Below are positions 1 through 12,124 of a stretch of 64,000 nt of DNA, in pieces. The notes under the pieces were generated by a model. The model worked only from the letters and a program-made list of their open reading frames with translations. It did not search any database and had not been told where the DNA came from. The stretch comes from Acipenser ruthenus (lineage: Eukaryota > Chordata > Actinopteri > Acipenseriformes > Acipenseridae): NCBI RefSeq assembly GCF_902713425.1, contig NC_081244.1, positions 5,295,534-5,359,533 of the forward strand, given 5' to 3'. A program made the translations under genes and the position numbers. Numbering within the stretch: the stretch's first letter is position 1; every line of letters begins with the position of its first letter.

Positions 1-1288
1 CCATACGGTGCGGGGAAGTAATCAAAAAGGGCAAAGATAATGGCGAAGTGATTTATATAGCGTGTGGACATAGCAACGATCAGATGAGCTACCTTCTCGT
101 TTGTGAAGTTTCACAGATTTGTAAAATAACGATGACGTCAATCACGAGTTGCGCACGCAGCGTGAGTCTGCGTTTTGCCGCAATGGTGCCGCGTCTGTTT
201 TAAAAATCATATTTGGTATAAAAAGTCATTTGTTTACGACAAACCCTGTCAGAAACTTAAAATGTTTGTTTAAACCACAAATATCTTATACTAGGTAAGC
301 ATAATACGCTTTTTTTTCTTTCCAGAAAGCTTATCTCGTCTTAAACATAGTCTTTTTTTATTTTTTATTTTTGTTTTTTATGGTTTCACTGTATAGTTAC
401 ATATTAATGTAAACGTTTTAGCAATATCGGTCTTTTGGGTTTGCTAGATTAAATGCTTTAGTTTCGTGACTCGCTTTTTCCAAACTAACTTGTAAAAGTG
501 TGGCTCTTTGTCGAATACGCGATATCGTCGTTTTTAATCCCCTGGGCTTTCGATTTATTTGCGTTTGTTTTTCTTTTCGAATACACACCAGTCCAAGATG
601 AGTCGGTGAACGATCAAAAACACCTTGCTCTGAAATCAGTGTTCATATCGGTAAGGGACTGTGAGTCTATAATAATCGCGTCTGTGAAGCCAGAATATAT
701 ACCAGGATGTTTACCCCCATGATTAATGTATTAAATTTAAATTCTAGCATATGATGCATATATAAATTAATCCGGGGTCGTTTCTGTTCTTGCTAATAAT
801 ACATTACATTTATGGCTTATTAAAATCAGTTGACACCGGTGTTATTTGTTAAAAAATAAAACTGAAAAACTAAATTTTAGTAAATTCTCAAAGCTTCACT
901 TCAACATTTTGAACCATTCAAAAGCAGTGGCTGTCTGTAAATGAGTTTATTTCCGCTGTAGCGTTTTCCACGCACAGCTCAGTTTAAATTGCTGTTATGT
1001 ACCTGTTTCGGGTTTCAAAATCTGATACTACAACACAAACATATTCATGTCGTATCACTGTTATTTCTTTAACAGGTGAATAGTAAAAGGATCAATAAAT
1101 AATGCTACTGGTCTGTAGTTCTCAGTCTTGACGTCAGTTTCGAAAGAGATATTCTTGTAACCAGGTATGCAGAAGAGATTTTTATTGAGTTAATAACGCA
1201 GCTCCCATTCCTGGTTAGAATCCAGCTTCTCCAGTCCGTACCAGCTTCTTAAATCAGCTCCAGTCTCACCCAGAACTTAAGGTCAGCA
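1..1288. other. 5' end of window, no gene recognised
   Basis: AT-rich sequence in which I recognise no coding exon. A consensus CRE (TGACGTCA) lies at 133-140 in a somewhat GC-richer stretch (about 110-210), and a second TGACGTCA lies near 1131. The first could belong to a promoter of a gene beyond the window edge, but no transcript can be placed. The short open frame at 498-722 has no recognisable domain. Confidence 0.3.
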
Positions 1289-1291
1289 TTC

Positions 1292-1344
<53 letters not shown>

Positions 1345-1578
1345 TGTTTATTTAGCAGACGCCTTTATCCAAGGCGACTTACAGAGACTAGGGTGTGTGA
1401 ACTATGCATCAGCTGCAGAGTCACTTACAACTACGTCTCACCCGAAAGACGGAGCACAAGGAGGTGAAGTGACTTGCTCAGGGTCACACAATGAGTCAGT
1501 GGCTGAGGTGGGATTTTAACTGGGGACCTCCTGGTTACAAGCCCTTTTCTTTAACCACTGGACCACACAGCCTCCCTT
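1289..1578 (-). mobile_element. MIR-like tRNA-derived SINE with (TTA)n tail
   Basis: On the minus strand it opens with a tRNA-like head (GTGTGGTCCAGTGGTTAAAG, the A-box region) and a B-box-like segment. A core follows containing the reverse of 'cttgctcagggtcacaca', then an L2-type tail with the reverse of 'agcagacgcctttatccaag'. It ends in a (TTA)n tract at about 1289-1343. Two relatives lie at 9815-10076 and 15953-16140. The A/B-box head and shared tail support a SINE; the exact family name is not assigned. Confidence 0.75.
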
Positions 1579-2621
1579 ATATTACTTATATACAGTTGTT
1601 TTTGTGGGGCACTTTATTATATTACACTGTTGAACCCCTAAAAAGTGCCCCTCTATAATTAAGCTGTGCTCCATGTGCTTTCCTCTAGAATCACCACTGC
1701 ACGCGCCATGCTGTGTAAACACGATCGATGGCTTCTAATGATAGCTTTTCCAGACAGTATGTTGAACGTTTAAAGCTGAATTTGCAAATACCTTCTTTTT
1801 ATTAACAGATGCATGTGAATTCTGTTTAAATAATATAATCCATAATTATATAGAAAGGCAATTGTGAAGCAGTGTAGCTCAGAGACCGTCTTGGAAAAGC
1901 TTCACTCAGATTCCGCAGTTAATGATGGCCTGTCTGTAGGTCACACTTGGGTTATTGTATGTATCTGAAAAACCTCTAACCAATTGTCATGAATTTGGTC
2001 TTAAAAGTATTTAAGATATTGCGTGTATCAGGTTGTGAGAATAGAGGGAGGCGTCTGTGTGTACATAAGAATAGTTTGGGAATGAAAAAAGTTCTTCCTA
2101 CTTCTTGTTCTAAACTTTACCCAGCTTCCATTTCTGCCCCCTTGCTCTCTCTGTTGAATTTGAAGTTTTGTCTTCGGTTTAGACCATTTTTTTCATACTG
2201 ACAGCTCTAATCTTGAATCGTGGCAATGGGGGTGGGGGTCATCAGATCAAACAGCAACATACTTCACACAAAACGTCATACGACAAGATTTTAATATAAA
2301 AAAAAACAGGTTCATGATAAAAACAAAAGTCATTATAAATATGCCTGAAAGATGTCACCAACACTAAACCGGCAGTCAGGATTGTCCAGTCAAAGCTCAA
2401 ACTGAGCAGACTTGAACCCAGAACCGCACAGAATGATTACTAATACCACGACATGGTAAATTAGGTACTTACAAGTTGCTTCCTATCTACGCTGCAAAAG
2501 CAATCCATGTACAGATGCAGTGATGCAAAATTATGTGTTTCATGAGTGACCTTTAGTACTGAAGGGAAATTACATTTCTTCTGAAAAATGAATACTATAT
2601 ATTAGAAACCCAAATGAAAAA

Positions 2622-2622
2622 C

Positions 2623-2658
<36 letters not shown>
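2622..2658. repeat. (GA)n microsatellite
   Basis: An uninterrupted GA dinucleotide run lies just beyond the porcn stop codon. It falls in the presumed 3' untranslated region, where it would be transcribed as (CU)n. Confidence 0.95.
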
Positions 2659-2661
<3 letters not shown>

Positions 2662-2738
2662 ATTTCCAGCCTTGTCCTTCCCTATTTGATAGTATTGCTG
2701 AGTGTTCGGTGTGGTCCCTTCAGGATGGCGTTCTGGTC

Positions 2739-5700
2739 TCAGCGGATGAGCCGATAGAACACCCAGCAGCCGAAGGTCACCCAGTGACTGGCCCAGCTGA
2801 GCTCTGACCACTTGTGGATGGTGTAGGAAGCCACGTAGCTCTGCGGCGAGAAAAGAAAACATCGTCGAGAGAAAGCACAGCAACTCCGTCAAGAAAGAAC
2901 AGAGAAGCTTCGCGCGCGCGTTATCTACAGCGGAGAGAGGAGGTTAGGATCCTGCTCCGAGTGCAAATCAAAAAGCCCTGTTTCTGTAAACAATTGGAAC
3001 AGTGTCCAACTAAAGTGGAGCTGCTCTCTGCTCCCTGAATCTTTTGAGAACTGCTGGAGAACAGGGCCCCCTAGTGTTCAAACACAGGAAATGGACACAC
3101 AAAGGCATATGCATGGGAACACTGAGGTATTGGGAGTTCCATGAAGAAAGAAAGAAAGCAAGCAAGCGCTGGGCTGCAGTGTGGAAGGCAGCGGGTTTGA
3201 GGAGCTCAGTGGTTAGATAAAGAAAGCACTGGGCTGCAGTGTGGAAGGCAGCGGGTTTGAGGAGCTCAGTGGTTAGATAAAGAAAGCGCTGGGCTGCAGT
3301 GTGGAAGGCAGCGTGTTTGAGGAGCTCAGTGGTTAGATAAAGAAAGCGCTGGGCTGCAGTGTGGAAGGCAGCGGGTTTGAGGAGCTCAGTGGTTAGATAA
3401 AGAAAGCGCTGGGCTGCAGTGTGGAAGGCAGTGGGTTTGAAGAGCTCAGTGGTTAGAGAAAGAAAGAAAGTGCTGGGCTGCAGACACAAATATATACAGC
3501 TATGGCCAAACGTTTTGCATCACCCTATAGAATTAACTGCAAAACATTTGGCCACAGCTGTACAGACAGACAGACAGACAGACAGTGTGTGGAGTTTCTC
3601 TCCTTACCTCCTCTGCCTCAGCGTAATCAACCTCAGCATCGAACAGCGAACCCAGATAGGCCAAGTGAAAGAGAGCCAGTACACTGAAACTGAGGTTACA
3701 CCCCCACACCCACAGCCTCTGCACGGGAGAGAGCAGAGAGAGGGAGTCAGCAGGCACCGGGGCCCGGGGATGAGGCCTGTACAGATATTTAGATTTTCCC
3801 CCAAGTCATCCCCTTTAGATTTGTTAGATTTCAAAACTTCACATTTCTCAGGTTTTACGTTAAGTATACAGAAAACTACAAAGCGGTATGTAATTCAATA
3901 TGTTAACGTAACATTATTCAGCAGGTTTCATTCGACTTTATGAAGCAAAATTAGTTCATTCTATAGGTAGATGCAAATACACCACAGGTAAGATTCATAG
4001 AATTATTTTGTTAGCTCGAAGCTCTTCAATATTGAATGTCATTTGCAACACTGAAAACTCTACAGCGGTACAGGAGACTTTAAAGATTTGATTTTGTGAA
4101 GCCGGCATCTCTTACATTCTTATTTCGGTGATTGCAGTTTGTTTGGCATCTTCTCGAGAGAATACAGGCACTGAAAATAACCGACAACCTTTTTCTTAAA
4201 ACTGCAGAAAAAAGAAAAAAGACAAAATGTAAGCCTTGCAAAGCATAAATGAAAATAGTCACACATATTCTGTGCATCTGTGCAAAAGCATGCTGCTATC
4301 TGAGCAAAAGTCAAGGAAGGGATGTTTTATTGCCAGAGAAAGTGGCAGTAAACTGAGCGAACTTACCTGGGGCAAGCAACAGTGGTCTGGGCAAAATATT
4401 GCTGACACACAGAGATAAGCCAGCAACTGGTTTTGCGCGTGTGGGTGTGCAAAATACTTTATAAATCAGCAGGGACTTGAAAGCGCATTCGTGAAGTAGA
4501 CCCGAGTCCTCGTCCGACGACTGACAGAAGATTAGGGAACTGATCATCGTTTGATGATCTGTTTATAACTTGGCTGCTACGTTATCATGTCTAATGATAA
4601 CATTCAAGGTAACTTTTGAGTATTGGAATCAATAAAGGAGACTTACCAACGTTTCACAATTTGTATCATATTAGTTTCCTTACATAGAGAACTGTTTCGG
4701 CTAGTGCCTTCATCAGTGTTATTGACACTAGAAGAGACCGAGTCAAGCAGACTAGCGTTTGGGCTCTAGTGCCTTCATCAGTGTTATTGAAACTAGAAGA
4801 GACTGAGTCAAGCAGACCAGCGTTTGGGCTCTAGTGTCTTCATCAACCTTATTGAGACTAGAAGAGACCGAGTCAAGCAGACCAGCGTTTGGGCTCCAGT
4901 GCCTTCATCAGTGTAATTGAAACTAGAAGAGACCGAGTCAAGCAGACCAGCGTTTGGGCTCCAGTGCCTTCATCAGTGTTATTGAAACTAGAAGAGACTG
5001 AGTCAAGCAGACCAGCGTTTGGGCTCTAGTGTCTTCATCAACCTTATTGAGACTAGAAGAGACCGAGTCAAGCAGACCAACGTTTGGGCTCTAGTGCCTT
5101 CATCAACCTTATTGAGACTAGAAGAGACTGAGTCAAGCAGACCAGCGTTTGGGCTCTAGTGCCTTCATCAGTGTTATTGAGACTAGAAGAGACCGAGTCA
5201 AGCAGACCAGCGTCTGGGCTCCAGTGCCTTCATCAGTGTTATTGAATCTAAACTGAGTTAGGTTTTAGTAGGTAGTTCAAGTTCAGATGTTTTTGTTACA
5301 ATTCTTACCATGTTCCACGTAGGTTATAAATCCGAGAGACAGCAACACAGCCCCCAGGTGAAAACTCAGCCCCTGAAAGGAGAGAGTCAATGCCTTTTAC
5401 ACACTGCAGGAATGGTTAGCTCATTTTCAAAGTACACTACAGTTCCAAGTTTGACATGAATTTTCATATCCAGTACATCCAACACACCTCGGTGCGAGTG
5501 AGAAAAGCCACCTGAATCCTCTCCTGATGACAGACCATCGCCGTGCGGGAGCGATCGCCCAGAACATTATCCGATTTCTGCTCATGACTAGGTGCTACAC
5601 GGTTGTTGCAAATGATAATGTTTAAGCTAGATGTGTGTAACTTTTAAATACTGGAATCAATAAATGGAAACTTACTAACATAGCAATTGGTATTCTGCGC

Positions 5701-6384
5701 ACACGTTTGCAGACATCAAATTCGTTTCTGCACAATGTGATGAAAAAGCAAACAAAACAAGAATTGGAAAGCAAATCTCATGAACGACAGGAAGGTAGGA
5801 AAGCGTGTGTGTGTTGTACTCACGTGCAGCAAGGCGCTGGCCGTGTAAGTGACCAGGATAGCAGGGAAGGTGCCCAGACGCAGCGCACTCTTAAACACGT
5901 CTGTAACACGCAACAGAACAACATGCATGTAAACGTTTCACTGTGGCCAACATAATTCCATAAATCTATCAGGGTTGCCCTTCTGTTACCTATGTAGGTC
6001 TGAGGGGTGCTCCTCTTAAAACATTCTCCCTTTTAAAACATATCTAATACAACTTTGGGTTAAAGAAAGTTCTCAGTTTCGATGCCTTAGTCTCGGGTCA
6101 TTACACTTGCACTTCCTGGGTCGTTTCACCTCAACTAATCGACTAAACGCATGTAAGGGAAGTAGCTGTTGCTGGTGGGTTAATGACAGGAAAGAAGGTG
6201 TTGAAGGGGTGGGGACGATTTCACCCTGAAACAGATTTCTTTAACCTAATGTGTGAGTGTCTGTGTGTGTCTGGTTACGTACAGGTGTTGAGCCAGCGAG
6301 ACATGGGCAGGTTCCAGCAGGTCACTACTTCCACCATGGAGCGAGGCAACTCCACTCCCAGCGGCTTCGAGACAGACATATCCC

Positions 6385-6427
<43 letters not shown>

Positions 6428-7685
6428 AGAGAGAGGGGGGGATTTAGAAACAGAAAGACACAGAGACAGACAGGCAGGAGAGAGTGAGGGAGTGAAAGAG
6501 TGAGGAACAGAGACAGACAGAAAAGAGAGAGATGGATTTTGAAACAGAGAGAGAAACACAGACAGCCAGGAGATCGTGAGAGAGAAATGGAGGGGGAGAG
6601 GGATTTTGAAACAGATCGGGAAACAGAGACAGACAGGTAGGAGAGAGAGAGAGTGGGAGTGAAAGAGTGAGGAACACGGAGTGAGGAACAGACAGACAGA
6701 AAAGAGAGGAACACAGAAGAGAGTGGGAGTGAAAGGGAGTGACGAACAAACAGGAACAGAGAGGCAGGGAAGAGAGAGAGAGTGAGGAACACAGACCGAC
6801 AGAGAAGAGAGAGTGTGGGAGTGAAAGGAAGTGAGGAACACAGAGAAAAGAGAGAGAGAGAGGAACATGCACACACACACAGAGACAGGAACACACGCTG
6901 ACAGACAGACACAGCCTGGATGCGTACCACTTGATGTTGTCTTTCTCCTCGGTGAAGCCAGCTCCGCACAGCGTGGTCGTGGTCTCGCTCAGGTAGCCCA
7001 CAAAGTAGTTACTGAAGTGGAAAGAGACTGCATTCTCGTAGGCCTGCAGCCACCTGCCACGACACACAAGGAAACCACTGAATCCCAACACATCCCTGCC
7101 TGGAGTCATTCAAGGAAAAGGGTGCTGTTGGGTTTGTAACAGGTACTGCTTTAGCTCTTGTGGCAGAAGGGTGTCGAGCGAGACTTTTCTAAGCAACACT
7201 TTGATCCCGAGATTCATAAAAACGCCAAAGCGGCCGCAGGGACCTCTCCACATCACAACAAATGAGAAGAGAACGATTCCGCCGAACGAGAGGAGGCCAC
7301 TCAGCCCACTTCAACTCACCTGCCGAAAGCACCTCTGAACAGCAGCGAACAGAAAGGACAGGAAAAGAAGGGAAAGGAGACAATCAGTTCTTTGGGCCCA
7401 ACCAGAAATACTTCCTATTCACATTTAAAATGCACGCAGTTTTTATATATATCTATATATATATATAAAATTTATTTGAAAAAATAAAAAAATTGCTGTG
7501 TACAAAAGGAGCAAAATTAAAAAGGAAAAAAAAGGTCACGTAGGTTCACAAAAATTGTAATAATTGGTAAAAAGAAATATATGTTCTGTCAGGACGTTTC
7601 AGACTTTCAAAAGAACAGTTCCGGAGGATGATGTCATGATGACTTCAGAATAGAATGTTCATTCCATGAGGTTCCAAAGTGTCTA

Positions 7686-7733
<48 letters not shown>

Positions 7734-8241
7734 TCAAATCCAGTCAAATGAACTCATGTTACGAGTAATACAAAAATAATCTTAGTGGTTCTTCATGCAA
7801 TTGATCAAAAACTGTGTGTTGGTTTTGATATAAATCAGTTTCTAAGCGCTGAAAACAAAAAGCTAATTTTTCGATCGTGCCTTTCTACATACTGTCGTCA
7901 TAAAAAGGTTGCTCGCTATAATGCTACGTATTCATCTGCTAATGACTGATCAAATCCAACTGTCAACATCAGTCAGGACCAGGGATGCAAATAAGACTCC
8001 CAGTCCTGGTTTTACTATGAGCTTGATTAGCCACAGTGTGACTTACTAAACTCGTAGTAAAACCAGGAACGGACCAAACTGCTAGTCTACAGGAGTCTTA
8101 TTTCCATCCCTGGCAGAACTCGATTTAGCTTGGTAAAAATCTGCTGAGGGGAAAATATTATACTGTCATTAACAAACACTGTTAAAAACGACCAGTGATT
8201 GACAGGCCAAAGTTACCTGGCTTTTTGCTTCTGGTTGCTGA

Positions 8242-8293
<52 letters not shown>

Positions 8294-11200
8294 GATTTAA
8301 AAGCATTGCTCGGCACTCCCTTAAAAAGGGGACCAGTGATAATGCTGCTGGTTCCCAGTTTACACCCCTTACTCTCAGGAAGTCTAATGTTTCACTTCCT
8401 AGGTCAGCAGTGTCTTCAGCGTCACTGGCTGAAAGCATGTCAATCAACAGGGAAAGCAGCAGCTGGTTGGTTCGGGATGGAAATGAAGGCCTTGAATGGG
8501 GCGGGGCCAATTTCGCTGACCAAGGAAGTGGAACACTGTCTGAAACATGGCTTGCAAACAGGCAGTTCCTGAACCCAATATGGCAGAACCTCAGAGCTAC
8601 GAACACTTTGGTGAATGCCCGGAACTCTGAGAAAGTTTTAATAAATGTGCGCGCCTGCTATCCACACCCTCGGTCTGGAGAATAATGCAAGGGTACAGCA
8701 CAGCAATGCAATACTCACATTGTTGTGGTTCTAAAGTCTTTAAAACGGTGAGGTTCACAAGTTTGTTTCGTTTATCATCGATGCATCGGCTGTTCTGAGA
8801 AACGATCCATCAATTACTTTAAAAAGAGTCACCAAAACTACCAGCGATAATACATTTAGAGCTACTAAATTAATTTATTGAAATCTATTACATCAATTAA
8901 ATTACAACATATTATGTATGACTCCTCTATAAAATGTCTTATTTTGTCTTGCTTGGTGCCAATTGGTGGTAAAAGCACTAAAAAAATCCATTGAAAAATT
9001 AAACACGTTTGGTTGATTTTTGGCAACAGTAAGAATTTAAATTTCCGGTCAGTAATCAGCGATATAGAAACAACAGGCACTTGTGTGTGAAAACGTCAGA
9101 CCTGTGCTTTAATCAGGCCTCTTAAACAGCTTCTAAAAAGTCTCCTGCGTTTGATAATTTGTGGCTCTGTGTTCCTTTTCTCTTACTATTTTAAATGAAT
9201 TGCATGTACGGTCTATTAAAAACCAAATGAAATTAGACGCTCACTAATTTGTATACTGTCCAAGATTTTCAGTTCCAGTGGTTTGATTTCATACTCTTGC
9301 TCTTATTGTATTACTTGTATTGTAACGCTTGAAATGTATTTGCTTACGATTGTAAGTCGCCCTGGATAAGGGTGTCTGCTAAGAAATAAATAATAATAAT
9401 AATAATAATAATAATACACGCAACAAATCAAAACTACAGAAGCAACGGGGTGTTCTAATGAATTTGCACGCGATTGTATGCTTGAGGTACGATTTACAGA
9501 AGTGTTTTGTTAATCTTCAATCTTAGCGAAATCAGTTCACCAGACAGACAGACAGACAGACAGACAGATGGACAGACGGACAGACACTCACTTGCGTAGC
9601 CGCTGGTTTCCATAAAGTGGGATGAAGTATGGGAAGAGGTAAGGGGCAATACAATTTGAGACGACCAGGCAGATCTGAGACTTGAACCAACTTGCAGAAA
9701 CTTTGAGAAGCCATGGAAAACTCTGCAATCAGATAGACACACAGACAACTTCAGAACCCATCAACACCACACAGCATGGATAGGAATAAAACTATCCTGG
9801 TTTTTCTATGAGTTTAATAATAACAGTAATATTTTTATATAGCGCCTTTCATATTGGACCACCATCACAAAGCGCTTTACAGAGGTAGGCTGTGAACTGT
9901 GCATTATATGCAGAGTCACTTACAATAGGACATTGATTTAACATCTCATCCACAGGATGGAGCACAAGGAGGTGACTTGCTCAGGGTCACACAGTGGCAG
10001 AGGTGGGATTTGAACCAGTGACCTTCTGGTTACAAGCCCTGGAGTTTAACCACTGGACCACACAGCCTCCAGTTAAAAGCGTGTTACCTATACACACTGT
10101 TACAATGTAATTCCAGTACAGTCTAGTCAAGCGATATGAAATTGCAGTTACAATACCGAGATGACAATAAGACTCCCATTGCATAGCAGTTTGATCCATT
10201 CCTGTTTTTACTATGAGTTTAATCACACCCCTGAACTTGTTATCTATTCACACTGCTGCTAATCAAGCTCTTAGTAAAACCTGGAATGTAATTCCAGTAC
10301 AAAGAAACTGAAGCTACACTCCCTGCTGTGTATTTTACCAGGGGAGACGCTCTGGGTCGAAACGAATCCATCCTCACCATTGTTCTGCTTTCGATGGCTT
10401 GCACATAGCTGGTGTAGCTAATCCAGGGTCCGAAGATGACCGTTCCCACAAAGTAGACGTACCCCATAAACTCCAGAGGGGATGGGATGGAAGCGACCGT
10501 GCCTCTGTCAAGATCGAAGGCCAGCGAGATCGCCTTCATAGCCACCACCATCTGTGAGCCTGACAGAGAGAGAGACACGCGCGCACACGCTCACCTCACA
10601 AACACAGCACAGCTAGATCTTCTTCAACCATCGTGATAAACCTTGCAAAGGACCTTCTTCAGCACCAGTTACTGTGCTGGGGAGCAGACCTGGGTTCAGT
10701 TACAATTACAGTAGCATTGTTTGCTGCAGTTACAATTCTATTTAGTTCAATTACTCACTGTGAATGATTACTCTTGGAAAGGGATTGAATTGATCAATGA
10801 TATGGTTTAATCACAATGACAATTACGCAGGTGTGTCACAGTTTAACAACAATTGCAGTGGATTTGATCCCCCAGTCTGGTTGGAATAGGGCTGTGCAGG
10901 TAGACAGATTTTGTGGGTAACGTTGTTAGGCAGGAATTCAAATGCTATAAAACCTGACGCGCCATCGCGATGCCCACGTCACTCACCTCTCATCTTGTGC
11001 CAGGTCGCCGTGTCCATCATGTGCAGCTCACTGGAAAGCACACAAAACAATCACTGCGGTGGAATGTGATAGAAATGACAATTCTCATAGATAGATGTCA
11101 TCCCCGCGCTGGAGAAATGCGTCAAGGGTTTTCTGCTACAGTAGGAGACAGACACACGCAACGTCTTTAGAGTGATGTCACAGTGTGTCTGTCTCTGTGG

Positions 11201-11621
11201 AGAGGATGACATCGTACAGTGAAGAACTCCCTCCTGTCATCATTTCCCCTACTTCCCTCCCCCTCCCCCTCCCTTACCCCATGAGGAGGTATATGAGGAT
11301 GGTGACAGACAGGAAGCAGCCCCTACTCCCAGAATGCCTGCACAGGAAGAGGACGAGGTAACAGAGCAGGCTGAGGAGAACCACCCAGATCATCTGCTGC
11401 TCAAAGAAGAGGAAGAGAGCGTAGAAACCAGCCAGGACTGTGACGACGTGCTTCAGGGAGGAGGGGAGCCCTGGGGAGGAGAGAGAGAGAGAGAGAGGGG
11501 TTAGAATCCAGCCAGGACTGTGACGACGTGCTTCAGGGAGGAGGGGAGCCCTGGGGAGGAGAGAGAGAGAGAGAGAGAGAGGGGTTAGAATCCAGCCAGG
11601 ACTGTGACGACATGCTTCAGG

Positions 11622-11687
<66 letters not shown>

Positions 11688-12041
11688 TGACTGACTGTGT
11701 GTATTTGATCTCTGCATCACCCAGCGTGTGTGAGTTTGTCAGGATGTCTCTCTCAGTATGTGATCGCTGTGCGTTGCTGGCCTAGTCTGCACTCACTCAG
11801 TCTATGTGCAGAGTCTGCACACACACAGAGCAGCACAGAGCAGTGTGTCTCAGTGTGTGTGTGCAGCACGGCACCGCATCTCATCTTATCTCACTGTGAA
11901 CTCACCCAGTCTCCACAACACTCTGCAGCCACCGCAGAGCAGCAGCAGCTGCCACACCTGCTCCAGACCTTGCTGAGCCGTGGGGATAACACAACCATCC
12001 CACAGCTCTCTGAAGAACTCCTGCCTGCTGAACCCAGACAT
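2739..12041 (-). CDS. porcn: Porcupine, Wnt protein-serine O-palmitoleoyltransferase (13 coding exons)
   Basis: Complete spliced gene for the ER-membrane MBOAT enzyme that attaches palmitoleate to Wnt. Exons in coding order: 12041-11906, 11470-11278, 11030-10987, 10559-10378, 9722-9592, 8237-8217, 7053-6928, 6383-6283, 5900-5824, 5372-5309, 4201-4116, 3718-3608, 2840-2739. All junctions are AG/GT with matching phases, giving 1374 nt and 457 residues (human PORCN is about 461). Diagnostic stretches are [10 protein letters not shown] at the N-terminus, [43 protein letters not shown] (with the conserved Asn), ALLHGLSFHL (with the catalytic MBOAT His at the exon 9/10 boundary) and the tail [20 protein letters not shown]. 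The start is the first ATG of the exon matching the human N-terminus. A 21-nt microexon (8217-8237) encodes part of the basic loop that varies between known PORCN isoforms; the GTMVR segment of the human long form was not found. I see no break in the gene. Confidence 0.96.
3150..3480. repeat. 60-bp minisatellite, about 5 copies
   Basis: Tandem units of 60 bp, with core 'gctgggctgcagtgtggaag', lie in the last porcn intron. Copies differ by only one or two bases apart from an AAAG-rich edge. The unit is a multiple of three, so open frames run through it on both strands; these are not genes. Confidence 0.95.
3495..3562. mobile_element. Two Tc1-type terminal repeats head to head (68-bp palindromic remnant)
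   Basis: Begins TACAGCTATGGCCAAACG and ends with the inverted match TTTGGCCACAGCTGTA, with only about 20 bp between the arms. The same terminus (TACAGCTCTGGCCAAAAG) occurs near 62089, and half copies lie near 22233 and 52000-52041. This fits an extreme internal-deletion derivative of a Tc1/mariner element inside a porcn intron. Confidence 0.6.
4692..5250. repeat. 65-bp minisatellite, about 9 copies
   Basis: Tandem 65-bp units contain 'gtgccttcatcagtgttatt' and 'gagaccgagtcaagcagacc'. They lie in the porcn intron between exons 10 and 11. Two sub-types (cagtgttattga and caaccttattga) are interspersed, which points to expansion of a multi-unit block. Confidence 0.95.
6384..6880. repeat. GA/GACA-rich tract beside a porcn splice acceptor
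   Basis: About 500 bp of GA, GGA and GACA simple sequence. Its left end starts immediately upstream (minus sense) of porcn exon 8, so the transcript reads a long (CU)n run into the acceptor at 6384. The long open frames over this tract on both strands are low-complexity artefacts. Confidence 0.95.
7689..7728. repeat. (TA)n microsatellite
   Basis: Pure TA run in the large porcn intron between exons 6 and 7. A shorter run lies at about 7444-7467. Confidence 0.95.
8241..8293. repeat. (GAAA)n forming the polypyrimidine tract of a porcn microexon
   Basis: About 13 GAAA units read as (CTTT)n on the porcn strand. They end three bases before the AG acceptor of the 21-nt microexon at 8217-8237. Confidence 0.95.
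9340..9414 (+). mobile_element. SINE/L2-type 3' tail fragment
   Basis: Contains 'gtaagtcgccctggataagg' followed by 'gtgtctgctaag' and (AAT)n. This is the same tail as the full SINEs at 34669 and 57150, but without a head. The same fragment occurs inverted at 12603-12690. Confidence 0.65.
9541..9586. repeat. (GACA)n microsatellite
   Basis: Tetranucleotide run adjoining the donor side of porcn exon 5, which ends at 9592. Confidence 0.9.
9815..10076 (-). mobile_element. MIR-like tRNA-derived SINE
   Basis: Minus-strand copy of the family at 1289-1578. The head (reverse of 'ccactggaccacacagcctc') and B-box region lie at the right end, and the 'gacttgctcagggtcacaca' core lies inside. The left end carries a different tail, 'agcgcctttcatattggacc', which is also seen near 37742, 39353 and 57604. 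It sits in the porcn intron between exons 4 and 5. Confidence 0.7.
11432..11672. repeat. Tandem duplication of a porcn acceptor and exon start, with (GA)n
   Basis: The segment 'ccagccaggactgtgacgac' through 'ggggagccctggggagga' contains the first codons of porcn exon 2 and its acceptor. It occurs at 11432-11490, again at about 11509-11570, and partly at about 11594-11625. The copies are separated by (GA)n of different lengths. Only the copy joined to the full exon (11278-11470) has the downstream coding sequence; the others are acceptor-bearing decoys within intron 1. Confidence 0.85.
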
Positions 12042-12075
12042 CGCCCTGAGAGGGAGAGGGAGAGACGGAGTCAAT

Positions 12076-12108
12076 ACACACACACATACACACACACACA
12101 CACACACA
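12076..12108. repeat. (CA)n microsatellite
   Basis: CA run just upstream (minus sense) of the first porcn coding exon. Confidence 0.9.
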
Positions 12109-12124
12109 CCTCCCCAAGAACTAG

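Noticed and set aside
3010-3489. 159-residue frame of repeated [20 protein letters not shown]
   Set aside because: Product of the 60-bp minisatellite, whose unit is divisible by three.
6275-7109. Long minus-strand frames of about 200 residues rich in Leu, Ser and Val
   Set aside because: They read through GA/GACA simple sequence in a porcn intron; composition is purely repeat-driven. Only the porcn exons 7 and 8 at the edges are real.
7281-7310. 'aacgagaggaggccactcag' as a CR1 3' end
   Set aside because: Only about 24 bp match the CR1 terminus and nothing further aligns; too short to annotate.
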